Shown: positions 1 through 7,068, counted from the stretch's first letter. The stretch is 7,635 nt of DNA from Spartobacteria bacterium (GCA_003445855.1 DMCG01000051.1:1-7635); one strand, 5' to 3'. Made by a program: numbers and translations. Notes: generated by a model from the sequence alone, not told the origin.

Positions 1-692
1 TAAGAGGCAAGCAACAGTAGTCCGAACCGACGTAATGCTTCGCGTAAGCGCGTGTTCGGCCGGGCGCGATATTCGCAAAAACTTTGCGCAAGAAATACCG
101 CTGCCCAAAGTCCGAGCGCGGGCAGCACCGATGCCTTTGTCAAATGGGCCACGCCTATCGCAGCGCCGCCTAGTATTGCCAGCCACCAACGCGGTGCGGT
201 CAGCATCCGCACCAGAAGAAGAAATGAGCAAAAGCTGAGGAAATAAAAAAGCACCTCGGTTTGCACCAACCCCGCGCGATATAAAAACACGCCAAAAGCT
301 GTCATGACGAGCAGCGCTATCGCATAGAGAGTTGGAAAAAATTTTCTGAAAATCAGAAAAAGCAGCAGAAGAATGACAATCGATAAGTTGATATTGAATG
401 ACTGGGCGCGTGTGAGGAACTGCGTCTCGCTCAGGCCGGGGCGGTAAATGAGCGACAGCAGAAATGGGAAAACCGGCATGCGGTTGCGTCTACCGATGAC
501 GGCGTAGCTGCTGTCATGCATTTGCTGTGCGTAGTTGAGGTACGCACTCTGATCATCCTGGCTCGCAGGCGTGAGGATCACTTCCCGCCGCGCCTGCGCC
601 TCCAAGCCGTAGACGCCTAGAATCGCCAACACGAGGACGACGATAAAACCGCCTCGGCGAAAAAACTGCGTCACCGCTAACCGACTTGTCAT
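1..692 (-). CDS. Glycosyltransferase family 39 / ArnT-like membrane protein, N-terminal part (cut by window edge)
   Basis: An uninterrupted minus-strand frame begins with ATG at 692 and runs through 230 codons to the left edge without a stop, so the C-terminus is missing. The protein starts MTSRLAVTQFFRRGGF, followed by a first membrane segment (about residues 15-30, FIVVLVLAILGVYG). A soluble stretch follows with QDDQSAYLNYAQQMHD (about 45-60) and NRMPVFPFLLSLIY (about 70-83). Further hydrophobic segments lie near 102-115, 120-135, 143-162, 168-185 and 191-205. An acidic pair in the first extracytoplasmic loop followed by R-P/MP-x-F-P is typical of lipid-linked-sugar glycosyltransferases of the PMT/ArnT fold, where those acids are catalytic. 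I infer transfer of a sugar from a polyprenyl-phosphate donor on the periplasmic side; the acceptor cannot be told. There is no clear Shine-Dalgarno. It lies 33 bases downstream of the marC-like gene and may be co-transcribed with it. Fold class is fairly secure; exact subfamily is not. Confidence 0.72.
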   Translation of the reverse strand, partial: MTSRLAVTQFFRRGGFIVVLVLAILGVYGLEAQARREVILTPASQDDQSAYLNYAQQMHDSSYAVIGRRNRMPVFPFLLSLIYRPGLSETQFLTRAQSFNINLSIVILLLLFLIFRKFFPTLYAIALLVMTAFGVFLYRAGLVQTEVLFYFLSFCSFLLLVRMLTAPRWWLAILGGAAIGVAHLTKASVLPALGLWAAVFLAQSFCEYRARPNTRLREALRRFGLLLLAS

Positions 693-725
693 CCAGTTAA
701 TCGAATGTAAACCCAGCCCGGGAAA

Positions 726-1298
726 TTACGGCGCCTGCCAGCCGCGCCGGATCAAGCTAATGGCGATGGCGGCGAGCAAAAGTGCAATTATTTTCGAAAC
801 ACCACGCAAACCTTGCTTGCCCATCCAGCGAGTAAAGCGGCCGGCGTTGCACAAGGCGATGGCGACCAAAGCGAGATTCACCAGGAGCGAAAGGAGCGTG
901 AAAAAGAGGCCGACCGAATCCACGAGAATGAGCAGCGCGGTGAGAAGCGCCGGGCCCGCAATCAACGGCATCCCGAGCGGGACGACACCGAATTCATCGC
1001 TTCCGCCGCGATCGTGCGGACCGAGCCCGAGCAGCTCGCGGCCAGCCAACCCAAGCAAGATCAATCCGCCGCCGACCTGAAAATCGGCGACCGTGATCCC
1101 GAGCGCGCCGAAAATAATTTTGCCGAGAAAGATAAAACCGACCGCGACCAAAAGGGCGGTGAAGATTCCGAGAAAGGCTTGCCGTTGTCGATGTTCACTT
1201 GAAGCGCTGGTGCCGAGCCCCATGAAAATCGCTACCAGACCGATCGGATCGATCGCGACAAAGATTGGGATAAAGGCGAGCAGAAATTTTTCGATCAT
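726..1298 (-). CDS. MarC family (UPF0056) integral membrane protein
   Basis: This is a 190-residue, strongly hydrophobic protein with about six membrane segments (near residues 3-25, 41-64, 68-88, 107-127, 130-150 and 168-185). The N-terminal segment carries the family-typical FVAIDPIGLVAIFMGL (Asp-Pro-Ile-Gly in the first helix), and the fourth segment begins with PLGMPLIAGPALLT, which matches the second conserved half-repeat (PLAxPxIAGP) of MarC proteins. Its length fits the family (roughly 190-220 residues). MarC proteins sit in the inner membrane. The E. coli founder was named for multiple antibiotic resistance, but that role has not held up and the transported substrate, if any, is unknown. 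The ATG at 1298 has no evident Shine-Dalgarno. The gene is divergent from the M3 peptidase across a short spacer, and its stop lies in the same frame as the downstream glycosyltransferase start. Confidence 0.9.
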   Translation of the reverse strand: MIEKFLLAFIPIFVAIDPIGLVAIFMGLGTSASSEHRQRQAFLGIFTALLVAVGFIFLGKIIFGALGITVADFQVGGGLILLGLAGRELLGLGPHDRGGSDEFGVVPLGMPLIAGPALLTALLILVDSVGLFFTLLSLLVNLALVAIALCNAGRFTRWMGKQGLRGVSKIIALLLAAIAISLIRRGWQAP

Positions 1299-1384
1299 AG
1301 TTTGAGATTACGCGGCATGTTTTCGCTTTACCGAGTATGCTTTCTACACAATCATCGCGCTCTCAATCAACCAAACCTTTCCGC
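1299..1384. promoter_or_regulatory. Divergent intergenic spacer, presumed to hold both promoters
   Basis: This 86-base gap separates the minus-strand MarC-type gene from the plus-strand M3 peptidase, so both transcription starts should lie in or near it. It is relatively AT-rich. I see a TATGCT hexamer at 1336-1341 that could be a -10 box for the plus-strand gene, but no well-placed -35 partner, so no specific promoter is claimed. If TATGCT is a -10 box, the upstream ATG at 1337 cannot be the peptidase start, which agrees with choosing 1385. Confidence 0.3.
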
Positions 1385-3517
1385 ATGAAACATTTTTACC
1401 TGTCGATCTTGCTCTCCGTTGTCGTTGTCGATCTTCGCGGTGCTGAACTTAAAACTGTCGATGATTTCCGTGCTGCGGCGGCCAAAGCGAATGCCGTCCT
1501 GACTATTCCCGATTGGGAGCAAACGCCGGAAGCGGTCGATGCCGCGATGAAAGACGCAATCGCGAAAGCAAACAAGGCGCTCGATCAAATCGGCGCTCAG
1601 GACCCGGGCAAAGTTACCTTCAAGAGCACCGTCGTCGCTCTCGATGATCTTACCTACGAGGCCAACCTCGAGGCGAATAAAGCCACCATCATCAAAGAAG
1701 CGAACACGAATGCGGCGATGCGCACAGCGGCGGAAAACGCCGTGAAAATTTTTCAGGAGTGGGCGGTCAGCATCGATTATCGCGAGGACGTTTACAAAGC
1801 GCTGAAAGCGTTCGCCGACACCCATCCGAAACTTTCCGGCGAAGACGACAAACTGTTGTTGGAAACGATGCGCGATTATCGGCGTGCGGGTTTGGAACTC
1901 TCTCCGGACAAACGCAAGGAAGTCGAGCAACTGCGCAAGGAATTGTCGAAGTTAGGCACCGATTTCGACACAAACATCGTCAACGCCAAAGCGCCGGTTG
2001 TTTTCACAAAAGCGGAACTGGATGGCGTCCCGGAAAGCTTCTTCGCCTCGCCCGGCGTCAAAACGGGCGACGACGCGTACACGGTGACGGCGAATGTCAC
2101 CTGGCAATTCATAGCGGTGGAGGAAAACGCCAGGAGCGAAGCCACGCGCAAGAAACTTTACGTCATTCATGACAGTTTGGCGAAAGACACAAACGTTTCC
2201 GTCCTCAATCAAATGGTGGTTCTGCGCAACAAGATCGCGCTACGACTCGGCTACAAATCGTGGGACGACTACCAAACCGAAACGCGCCTGGCCAAGACCG
2301 CCGCGGGCGCGAAGTCGTACATCGACAATCTCGTCGCCGGCATTCAACCGAAGTTCGACGCGGAAGTTTCCACGCTTCAAAAAATGAAAGCCGCGGACAC
2401 GAACGATCCCAACGCCAGGATCGGCGTCTGGGACTGGCGTTACTACACCAATCAGCTCAACAAACAGAAGTACGCCGTCGATAAGGAAGCGCTCCGTGTT
2501 TACTTCCCTTTTCAAAAAGCGCTCGAGGGAATGTTCAATATTTATCAGAGCATTTTCGGCCTGAAGTTTGAAAAAATCACCGCGCCCTACAAATGGATCG
2601 ACGATTTGCAGCTCTTTCTCGTCACCGATTCTACCAGCGGCGAACCGCTTGGAATATTTTACCTCGACATGTTCCCGCGCGAAGGAAAGTTCAATCACTT
2701 CGCCGAGTTTGAAATCATCGGCGGCAAACTTTTGCCGGATGGAAAATACCAGCGGCCGACGGTCGCGTTGCTTTGCAATTTCCCGCCGCCGAGCACGGAC
2801 AAGCCTTCGTTGCTAAGTCATTCCGATGTCGAGACGCTTTTCCACGAATTTGGCCACGCGTTACATACAATCACAACGCGCGCCAAATACGGCCGCTTCG
2901 CCGGGACCAATGTGCCGCGCGATTTTGTCGAAGCGCCCTCACAGATGTTGCAAAACTGGGTTTGGGACAAAAAGGTGCTCGACACTTTCGCGGCCGATTA
3001 TCGCGATCCGTCAAAGAAAATTCCGGCGGAGATCATCAAGAAGATGAACGATGCGAAACTGGCCAACGCCGGCGTTATTTATCGGCGCCAGTTCGCTTTT
3101 GCCTCGCTCGATCTGGCGATGCACGATCAGCATCCGGAAAATGGGCCCTACGATTGCGTCGCGATTTCGAATCCAATTCTCGAAAAAGTTTTTCTGCCGA
3201 TCGACCCGAGCACGACGTTCGTTTCCTATTTCGGCCACCTGAACGGATATGACGCCGGCTACTACGGCTACGCCTGGGCCGATGCCATTGCCGAGGACAT
3301 GGCCACCGTTTTCGAAAAAGCGAAAGATGGCTATTTGGACAAGCAAGCTGGCTCGCGATTGCGTCACGAAATTTACGAACAGGGCGATTCGCGCGACGTG
3401 ACACTGTCGATCGAAAAATTCCTCGGCCGCAAACAATCGATTGAGCCGTTCCTGAAAAAAATCGGCATTGGCGGCGATAAGAAAACCAAAGCCGGGCCGT
3501 CCGAGGAAAGCCGATAA
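1385..3517 (+). CDS. Exported M3 family zinc oligopeptidase (Dcp / oligopeptidase A / thimet type)
   Basis: This 710-residue metallopeptidase matches the usual ~680-residue length of M3A enzymes plus a leader. The zinc site is complete: HEFGH at residues 487-491 gives two His ligands and the catalytic Glu488, and Glu516 in FVEAPSQ is the third ligand, 25 residues on as expected. The C-terminal substrate-binding motif is also present: His618, then GYDAGYYGYAWADA from 621, supplying the tyrosines that contact the scissile peptide. M3 enzymes cut short peptides inside a closed channel and do not attack folded proteins. The start at 1385 is preferred because it yields a signal peptide (MKHF, then YLSILLSVVVV, then DLRGA). 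The in-frame ATG at 1337 would add 16 polar residues before it. The E. coli homologues OpdA and Dcp act in the cytoplasm or periplasm; the leader here points to the periplasm. It is followed by repeats and a peptide-binding lipoprotein gene, which suggests a peptide-use cluster. Confidence 0.93.
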   Translation: MKHFYLSILLSVVVVDLRGAELKTVDDFRAAAAKANAVLTIPDWEQTPEAVDAAMKDAIAKANKALDQIGAQDPGKVTFKSTVVALDDLTYEANLEANKATIIKEANTNAAMRTAAENAVKIFQEWAVSIDYREDVYKALKAFADTHPKLSGEDDKLLLETMRDYRRAGLELSPDKRKEVEQLRKELSKLGTDFDTNIVNAKAPVVFTKAELDGVPESFFASPGVKTGDDAYTVTANVTWQFIAVEENARSEATRKKLYVIHDSLAKDTNVSVLNQMVVLRNKIALRLGYKSWDDYQTETRLAKTAAGAKSYIDNLVAGIQPKFDAEVSTLQKMKAADTNDPNARIGVWDWRYYTNQLNKQKYAVDKEALRVYFPFQKALEGMFNIYQSIFGLKFEKITAPYKWIDDLQLFLVTDSTSGEPLGIFYLDMFPREGKFNHFAEFEIIGGKLLPDGKYQRPTVALLCNFPPPSTDKPSLLSHSDVETLFHEFGHALHTITTRAKYGRFAGTNVPRDFVEAPSQMLQNWVWDKKVLDTFAADYRDPSKKIPAEIIKKMNDAKLANAGVIYRRQFAFASLDLAMHDQHPENGPYDCVAISNPILEKVFLPIDPSTTFVSYFGHLNGYDAGYYGYAWADAIAEDMATVFEKAKDGYLDKQAGSRLRHEIYEQGDSRDVTLSIEKFLGRKQSIEPFLKKIGIGGDKKTKAGPSEESR

Positions 3518-3526
3518 GATAACGCT

Positions 3527-3603
3527 GTTATCACGAACGAAGTGATGGACCTCACAAAAGGTTCAGGACTAGCGAGAGATCCCCTGCTCCCGCTCGGGAT
3601 AAC
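3527..3603. repeat. MITE-like palindromic element with GTTATC...GATAAC ends
   Basis: The element begins with GTTATCACGAACG and ends with CGCTCGGGATAAC. The reverse complement of the end reads GTTATCCCGAGCG, matching the beginning at 11 of 13 positions. The similarity continues inward imperfectly (GGACCTC on one side, GGATCTC on the other arm) around a central AAAAGGTTCAGGACT. A further GATAAC at 3518-3523 forms a second small palindrome with the left GTTATC. The layout of imperfect terminal inverted repeats around a short core, with no coding capacity, is that of a miniature inverted-repeat element or large REP-type unit. It resembles intergenic repeats I associate with soil Verrucomicrobiota, but copy number cannot be judged from one window. 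Confidence 0.6.
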
Positions 3604-3620
3604 GGCCTGCGGTAAGCGCT

Positions 3621-3647
3621 GTTTGGCGGCGATTTTCGCCGCCAAAC
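3621..3647. repeat. Perfect 12-bp hairpin with a 3-nt loop
   Basis: GTTTGGCGGCGA (3621-3632) is followed by the loop TTT and the exact complement TCGCCGCCAAAC (3636-3647). There is no T-run after it, so it is not a standard intrinsic terminator. It sits 7 bases before a second hairpin; the pair looks like a two-unit REP/BIME-type repeat. Confidence 0.75.
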
Positions 3648-3654
3648 TGCAGAC

Positions 3655-3673
3655 GGCGGCCAGAATGGCCGCC
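3655..3673. repeat. 8-bp hairpin with GAA loop that overlaps a start codon
   Basis: GGCGGCCA (3655-3662), loop GAA (3663-3665) and TGGCCGCC (3666-3673) form a perfect GC-rich stem. The ATG preferred for the binding-protein gene (3665-3667) consists of the last loop base plus the first two bases of the right arm. The 8-bp stem with a purine triplet loop is the same design as the hairpins at 5300-5318 (read on the minus strand) and 5331-5349. Confidence 0.75.
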
Positions 3674-5293
3674 CTACAATCTCACGCTACCGCCTGCGTT
3701 AATCTGTGGCTGAGTTTCTTTCTTTTAACGATTACCTCCTGCCACCGCGCTGAAACCGACGTAGAAAAAGGCACGCGCCTGCAAATTCTGCACAAAGGCA
3801 ACGGCCAGGAAGTGCAGGACTTGGATCCGCACCTCGTGAACAGCGTCAGTTCCCTCAACATCATCTCCGCCCTGCTCGAAGGTCTTGTCTCGGAAGATCC
3901 GCACGATCTTCATCCCGTTCCTGGCGTCGCGGAAAGCTGGGAAATTTCAACTGACGAAAAGAATTACACCTTTCATCTAAGACATAACGCGAAGTGGTCG
4001 AACGGCGAGGCGGTCGTCGCGCAGAACTTCATCGATTCCTACCACCGCATTCTCTCGCCAAAACTCGGCTCGCCTGTGGCCTACATGCTCTACCCGGTCT
4101 CCAACGCGGAGGTGTTCAACAAAGGAAAGATCGACAACTTCGATCAGGTCGGCTTCCGCGCAATCGACGATTGGACGTTAGAAATCACGCTCGCAAATCC
4201 GACGCCCTACTTTCTCTCCCTCCTCAATCATTACTCGTGGTTCCCGGTACATATCCCAACGATCCGAAAATATGGACCCGCGTTTGAACGGGGCAGCCGC
4301 TGGACCAAACCGGAGCGTTTTGTCGGCAACGGACCGTTCACACTCGAAGAATGGCGGCTGAACGATCGTCTCCGCGTAAAAAAGAGCGCAACTTACTGGG
4401 ACTCGCAGAATGTCGCGCTCAACGAAATCGTTTTTCACACCATCGACAGCAACGATGTCGAAGAACGCGCGTTTCGTTCCGGCCAATTGCACGTCACCGA
4501 TTCCATTCCGGTCAATCGCATTGATCGCTATCGACGAGCAAATCCGGAGTTGCTGCGAATCGATCCATATCTTGGCACCTATTTCTTTCGCGTGAATGTG
4601 ACGCGGCCAGTGCTGAACAATCGACTGGTTAGGCGCGCGCTCGCCCTAGCCATCGATCGCAAAGCGATTGTCGAAAAAGTCTGGCGCGGCGGTCAATTGC
4701 CGGCCGGGTGTTTCACGCCGCCGGACACTGCCGGTTACAGCTGCGAGTCATCCATTCCGTACGATGTCGATCTTGCGCGCAAAACCCTCGCCCAAGCCGG
4801 TTACCCTGACGGCCGCCGCTTTCCACCGATTGAAATTCTGTTCAATACATCCGAAAACCACAAGCTGACCGCTGAAGCCATTCAGCAAATGTGGCGGCAG
4901 AACCTGAACGTGAACGCGATGCTGCTGAATCAGGAGGAAAAAGTTTACTTCGATTCGCGGCGGCAGATGAATTATCAAATTTATCGCTCCACCTGGATCG
5001 GCGATTATGTCGATCCAAATTCGTTTCTCGACCTTTGGGTGACGAATGGGACGAACAATCAAACCGGCTGGTCGAATCGCGAGTACGACCGATTAATTGC
5101 CGAAGCTAGTCGCACTGGCGACCGCACGGCGCGCTACGCCGCATTTCAGAAGGCCGAGGCGATTCTTCTCGATGAAGCACCGATTCTTCCCGTTTATTTT
5201 TACACCCACACGTTTCTGATTCGTCTAAATGTGAAAGGCTGGTATCCCACCATTCTCGATCATCATCCATACAAATATGTGCGGCTGGAATAA
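3665..5293 (+). CDS. Peptide-binding lipoprotein of an ABC importer (OppA-like, SBP_bac_5 family)
   Basis: With the ATG at 3665 this is a 542-residue protein. It has a lipoprotein leader: residues 11-25 are hydrophobic (CVNLWLSFFLLTITS) and Cys26 follows I-T-S, an acceptable lipobox, so the mature protein should be lipid-anchored. The rest is a full-length family 5 solute-binding protein: DLDPHLVNSVSS near 49-60, LLEGLV near 66, the family signature region VPGVAESWEISTDEKNYTFH then LRHNAKWSNGE, the GNGPFTLEEW stretch near 220, and LVRRALALAIDRKAIVEKVW near 320-340. Family members bind oligopeptides or dipeptides and deliver them to a permease. No permease or ATPase gene is in the window, so the partner must be elsewhere. 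Flanking exported peptidases support a peptide ligand. Odd point: every ATG available in frame (3542, 3545, 3665) lies in palindromic repeat DNA, and starting at 3542 would merely translate repeats. Confidence 0.88.
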   Translation: MAALQSHATACVNLWLSFFLLTITSCHRAETDVEKGTRLQILHKGNGQEVQDLDPHLVNSVSSLNIISALLEGLVSEDPHDLHPVPGVAESWEISTDEKNYTFHLRHNAKWSNGEAVVAQNFIDSYHRILSPKLGSPVAYMLYPVSNAEVFNKGKIDNFDQVGFRAIDDWTLEITLANPTPYFLSLLNHYSWFPVHIPTIRKYGPAFERGSRWTKPERFVGNGPFTLEEWRLNDRLRVKKSATYWDSQNVALNEIVFHTIDSNDVEERAFRSGQLHVTDSIPVNRIDRYRRANPELLRIDPYLGTYFFRVNVTRPVLNNRLVRRALALAIDRKAIVEKVWRGGQLPAGCFTPPDTAGYSCESSIPYDVDLARKTLAQAGYPDGRRFPPIEILFNTSENHKLTAEAIQQMWRQNLNVNAMLLNQEEKVYFDSRRQMNYQIYRSTWIGDYVDPNSFLDLWVTNGTNNQTGWSNREYDRLIAEASRTGDRTARYAAFQKAEAILLDEAPILPVYFYTHTFLIRLNVKGWYPTILDHHPYKYVRLE

Positions 5294-5295
5294 TT

Positions 5296-5353
5296 GTGGC
5301 GCAAGATTCCATCTTGCGAACCAATAATGACGCAAGTTGAAAACTTGCGCCAC
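5296..5353. repeat. Double hairpin repeat (BIME-like), possible terminator
   Basis: Two perfect 8-bp hairpins with 3-nt loops lie side by side: CGCAAGAT-TCC-ATCTTGCG (5300-5318) and CGCAAGTT-GAA-AACTTGCG (5331-5349). The outermost arms also pair: GTGGCGCAAG (5296-5305) is the exact complement of CTTGCGCCAC (5344-5353), so the unit can fold as two stems or one long stem. It begins 2 bases after the binding-protein stop. TTTT follows directly (5354-5357), so it might also terminate transcription, but the T-run is short and I treat that as only possible. The layout is that of REP doublets. Confidence 0.75.
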
Positions 5354-5378
5354 TTTTCTGCACCGCTACAGAAGAAAT

Positions 5379-7064
5379 ATGAAAACGGTTCGATGTTTCG
5401 TCGCGATTGCCCTCGCCACCACCATGTCGATCTTGGCCGCCGATCCGGCGCTAAAAGTAAAGCCGGCGCTGGACGCCATCACGCCCGACGGGCTGCTCGC
5501 GCACATCAAAGTGCTCGCCTCCGATGAGTTTGAAGGCCGCGCGCCGGGCACAAAAGGCGAAGAGCTTTCGATCAAATATATCTCCGATCAGTTCAGGTCT
5601 ATCGGCTTAAAACCGGGAAATCCCGACGGCAGTTACACGCAGGAAGTGCCGCTCGCCGGAATCAAGAGCGATCCGAAAATGTCGTTCACGGTCGGCGGCA
5701 GCACGACGGAGCTGAAATATCCGGATGACTACGTGGCGTCGAGCGCGCGCCTCGTTCCTGAAATCAAGATCGACAATTCGGATATCGTGTTTGTTGGCTA
5801 CGGGATCGTCGCGCCGGAATACGGTTGGGATGATTACAAAAATGTCGATGTACGCGGCAAAACGATTCTGATGTTGATCAACGATCCGCCGATTCCCGAT
5901 CCGAAAGATCCGTCGAAGCTTGACGAGAAAATGTTCAAAGGGAAAGCGATGACTTATTACGGCCGGTGGACTTACAAATACGAAATCGCCGCGCAAAAGG
6001 GCGCAGCCGCGGCTGTGATTATTCACGAGACCGAACCGGCCGCGTACCCGTACTCGGTCGTGAAATCGAGTTGGGCGAAGGAAAATTTCGAGCTCGATAC
6101 ACCGGACAAGAACAAGGACGCAGTGCAGGCGCGTTCATGGATCACGCTCGATGTCGCAAAAAAGTTGCTGGCCGATTGCGGTCAGGACTTCGATGCGCTG
6201 AAGAAAGCAGCGATCACGAAAGAATTCCGGCCGATGGCGTTGAACGCAAAAGCTACCATCGACATCAAGCAACAACTTCGCTCGTTCAAATCGCACAACG
6301 TTATCGGCAAGCTCGAGGGCAGCGATCAGAAATTAAAAGACGAATATGTCATTTACACCGCGCACTGGGACCATCTCGGCCGGCATCCTGAGTTGCAAGG
6401 CGACCAAATTTTTAACGGCGCGGTGGACAATGCGTCCGGTGACGCAGCTGTGATTCAGCTCGCGGCGGCGTTTGCGAAACTAAATCCGCCGCCGAAACGC
6501 TCGGTGCTGTTCATGTGCACGACTGCGGAGGAAGCGGGACTGCTCGGCGCAAAATTTTATGCCGAACATCCGTTGTATCCGCTCGAGAAAACGCTTGCCG
6601 ACATCAACATCGACAGTATGAACGTCTGGGGAAAAGCTCGGGACATTGAAGACGTTAGCTTCGGCTTTTCGACCCTCGATGACATACTTGCCGCCGCGGC
6701 AAAGCGGCAAGGCCGCACCGCGATCCCGAATAGCCGGCCGGAGAAAGGTGCCATTTACCGCGCCGATAATTTCGAGTTTTCCAAAGTCGGTCTGCCGTCG
6801 CTTTACATCGGCAAAGGAGAACACTTGCTCGCGCGACCAGAAAACGCGCCGTTGCGCTCCGATGAATTCGATTTACACGATTACCACCAGGTCACCGACG
6901 AAATAAAACCCGATTGGGACCTCAGCGGCGCCGTGCAAGATGTCGATCTTCTCTTCGAAGTCGGCTACCAAGTCGCAAACGCCGACAAATTCCCCGAATG
7001 GAAGCCCGGCATCGAGTTCAACCGCGTAAAAGGCTCCGCCTCACGCGGTCAAGAGACTAAATGA
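5379..7064 (+). CDS. Exported M28 family zinc aminopeptidase with PA-type insert
   Basis: This is a 561-residue protein. The start at 5379 gives a typical signal peptide (MKTVRCF, then VAIALATTMSILAA, with cleavage near ADPAL) and is preceded by a purine-rich GAAGAA. Residues ~35-90 match the N-terminal part of secreted M28 enzymes (LLAHIKVLASDEFEGRAPGT). Residues ~130-300 contain a PA-like segment (DIVFVGYGIVAPEYGWDDY ... VRGKTILMLINDPP ... KGAAAAVIIHE). The C-terminal catalytic domain has every expected two-zinc ligand: His329 in HWDHLG, bridging Asp350 in GAVDNASGD, Glu384-Glu385 (catalytic base and ligand), Asp412 in INIDSMN and His503 in YHQVTDE. Such enzymes remove N-terminal residues from peptides outside the cytoplasmic membrane. 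Together with the upstream M3 peptidase and peptide-binding lipoprotein it suggests stepwise peptide breakdown. Specific substrate preference cannot be read from the sequence. Confidence 0.93.
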   Translation: MKTVRCFVAIALATTMSILAADPALKVKPALDAITPDGLLAHIKVLASDEFEGRAPGTKGEELSIKYISDQFRSIGLKPGNPDGSYTQEVPLAGIKSDPKMSFTVGGSTTELKYPDDYVASSARLVPEIKIDNSDIVFVGYGIVAPEYGWDDYKNVDVRGKTILMLINDPPIPDPKDPSKLDEKMFKGKAMTYYGRWTYKYEIAAQKGAAAAVIIHETEPAAYPYSVVKSSWAKENFELDTPDKNKDAVQARSWITLDVAKKLLADCGQDFDALKKAAITKEFRPMALNAKATIDIKQQLRSFKSHNVIGKLEGSDQKLKDEYVIYTAHWDHLGRHPELQGDQIFNGAVDNASGDAAVIQLAAAFAKLNPPPKRSVLFMCTTAEEAGLLGAKFYAEHPLYPLEKTLADINIDSMNVWGKARDIEDVSFGFSTLDDILAAAAKRQGRTAIPNSRPEKGAIYRADNFEFSKVGLPSLYIGKGEHLLARPENAPLRSDEFDLHDYHQVTDEIKPDWDLSGAVQDVDLLFEVGYQVANADKFPEWKPGIEFNRVKGSASRGQETK

Positions 7065-7068
7065 AACA

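Larger units (their letters stand above)
3518..3664. other. Repeat-filled intergenic region between the M3 peptidase and binding-protein genes
   Basis: The 147 bases between the peptidase stop and the preferred start of the next gene are almost entirely palindromic: a GATAAC-GCT-GTTATC motif (3518-3532), the MITE-like element, a 12-bp stem hairpin and the first half of another hairpin. I see no Shine-Dalgarno, no convincing promoter and no T-tract terminator here. Open frames cross it on both strands, but they only translate the repeats. Confidence 0.6.

Noticed and set aside
813..1202. Plus-strand open frame of 129 codons opposite the MarC-type gene
   Set aside because: Its highly charged composition is what antisense reading of a membrane-protein gene produces; the minus-strand frame has clear family motifs.
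1299..1384. Sigma70 promoter for the M3 gene using TTGAGA (1302-1307)
   Set aside because: No -10-like hexamer lies 16-18 bases downstream; the nearest TATGCT is about 28 bases away.
2240..2698. Long antisense open frames in the M3 peptidase gene (also 1367-1930 and 3011-3436)
   Set aside because: They lie fully inside a gene with complete catalytic motifs and are Arg/Val-rich shadows from GC-biased codons.
3542..3664. N-terminal extension of the binding protein from the ATG at 3542
   Set aside because: The added 41 residues are translated repeat DNA and would bury the lipoprotein signal peptide far from the N-terminus.
3518..3680. CRISPR array or tRNA in the repeat-rich gap
   Set aside because: There are no regularly spaced direct repeats with unique spacers and no cloverleaf; the structure is inverted repeats.
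5337..5378. Upstream TTG start for the M28 peptidase
   Set aside because: It lies within the double-hairpin repeat and puts 14 non-signal residues before a good signal peptide starting at 5379.
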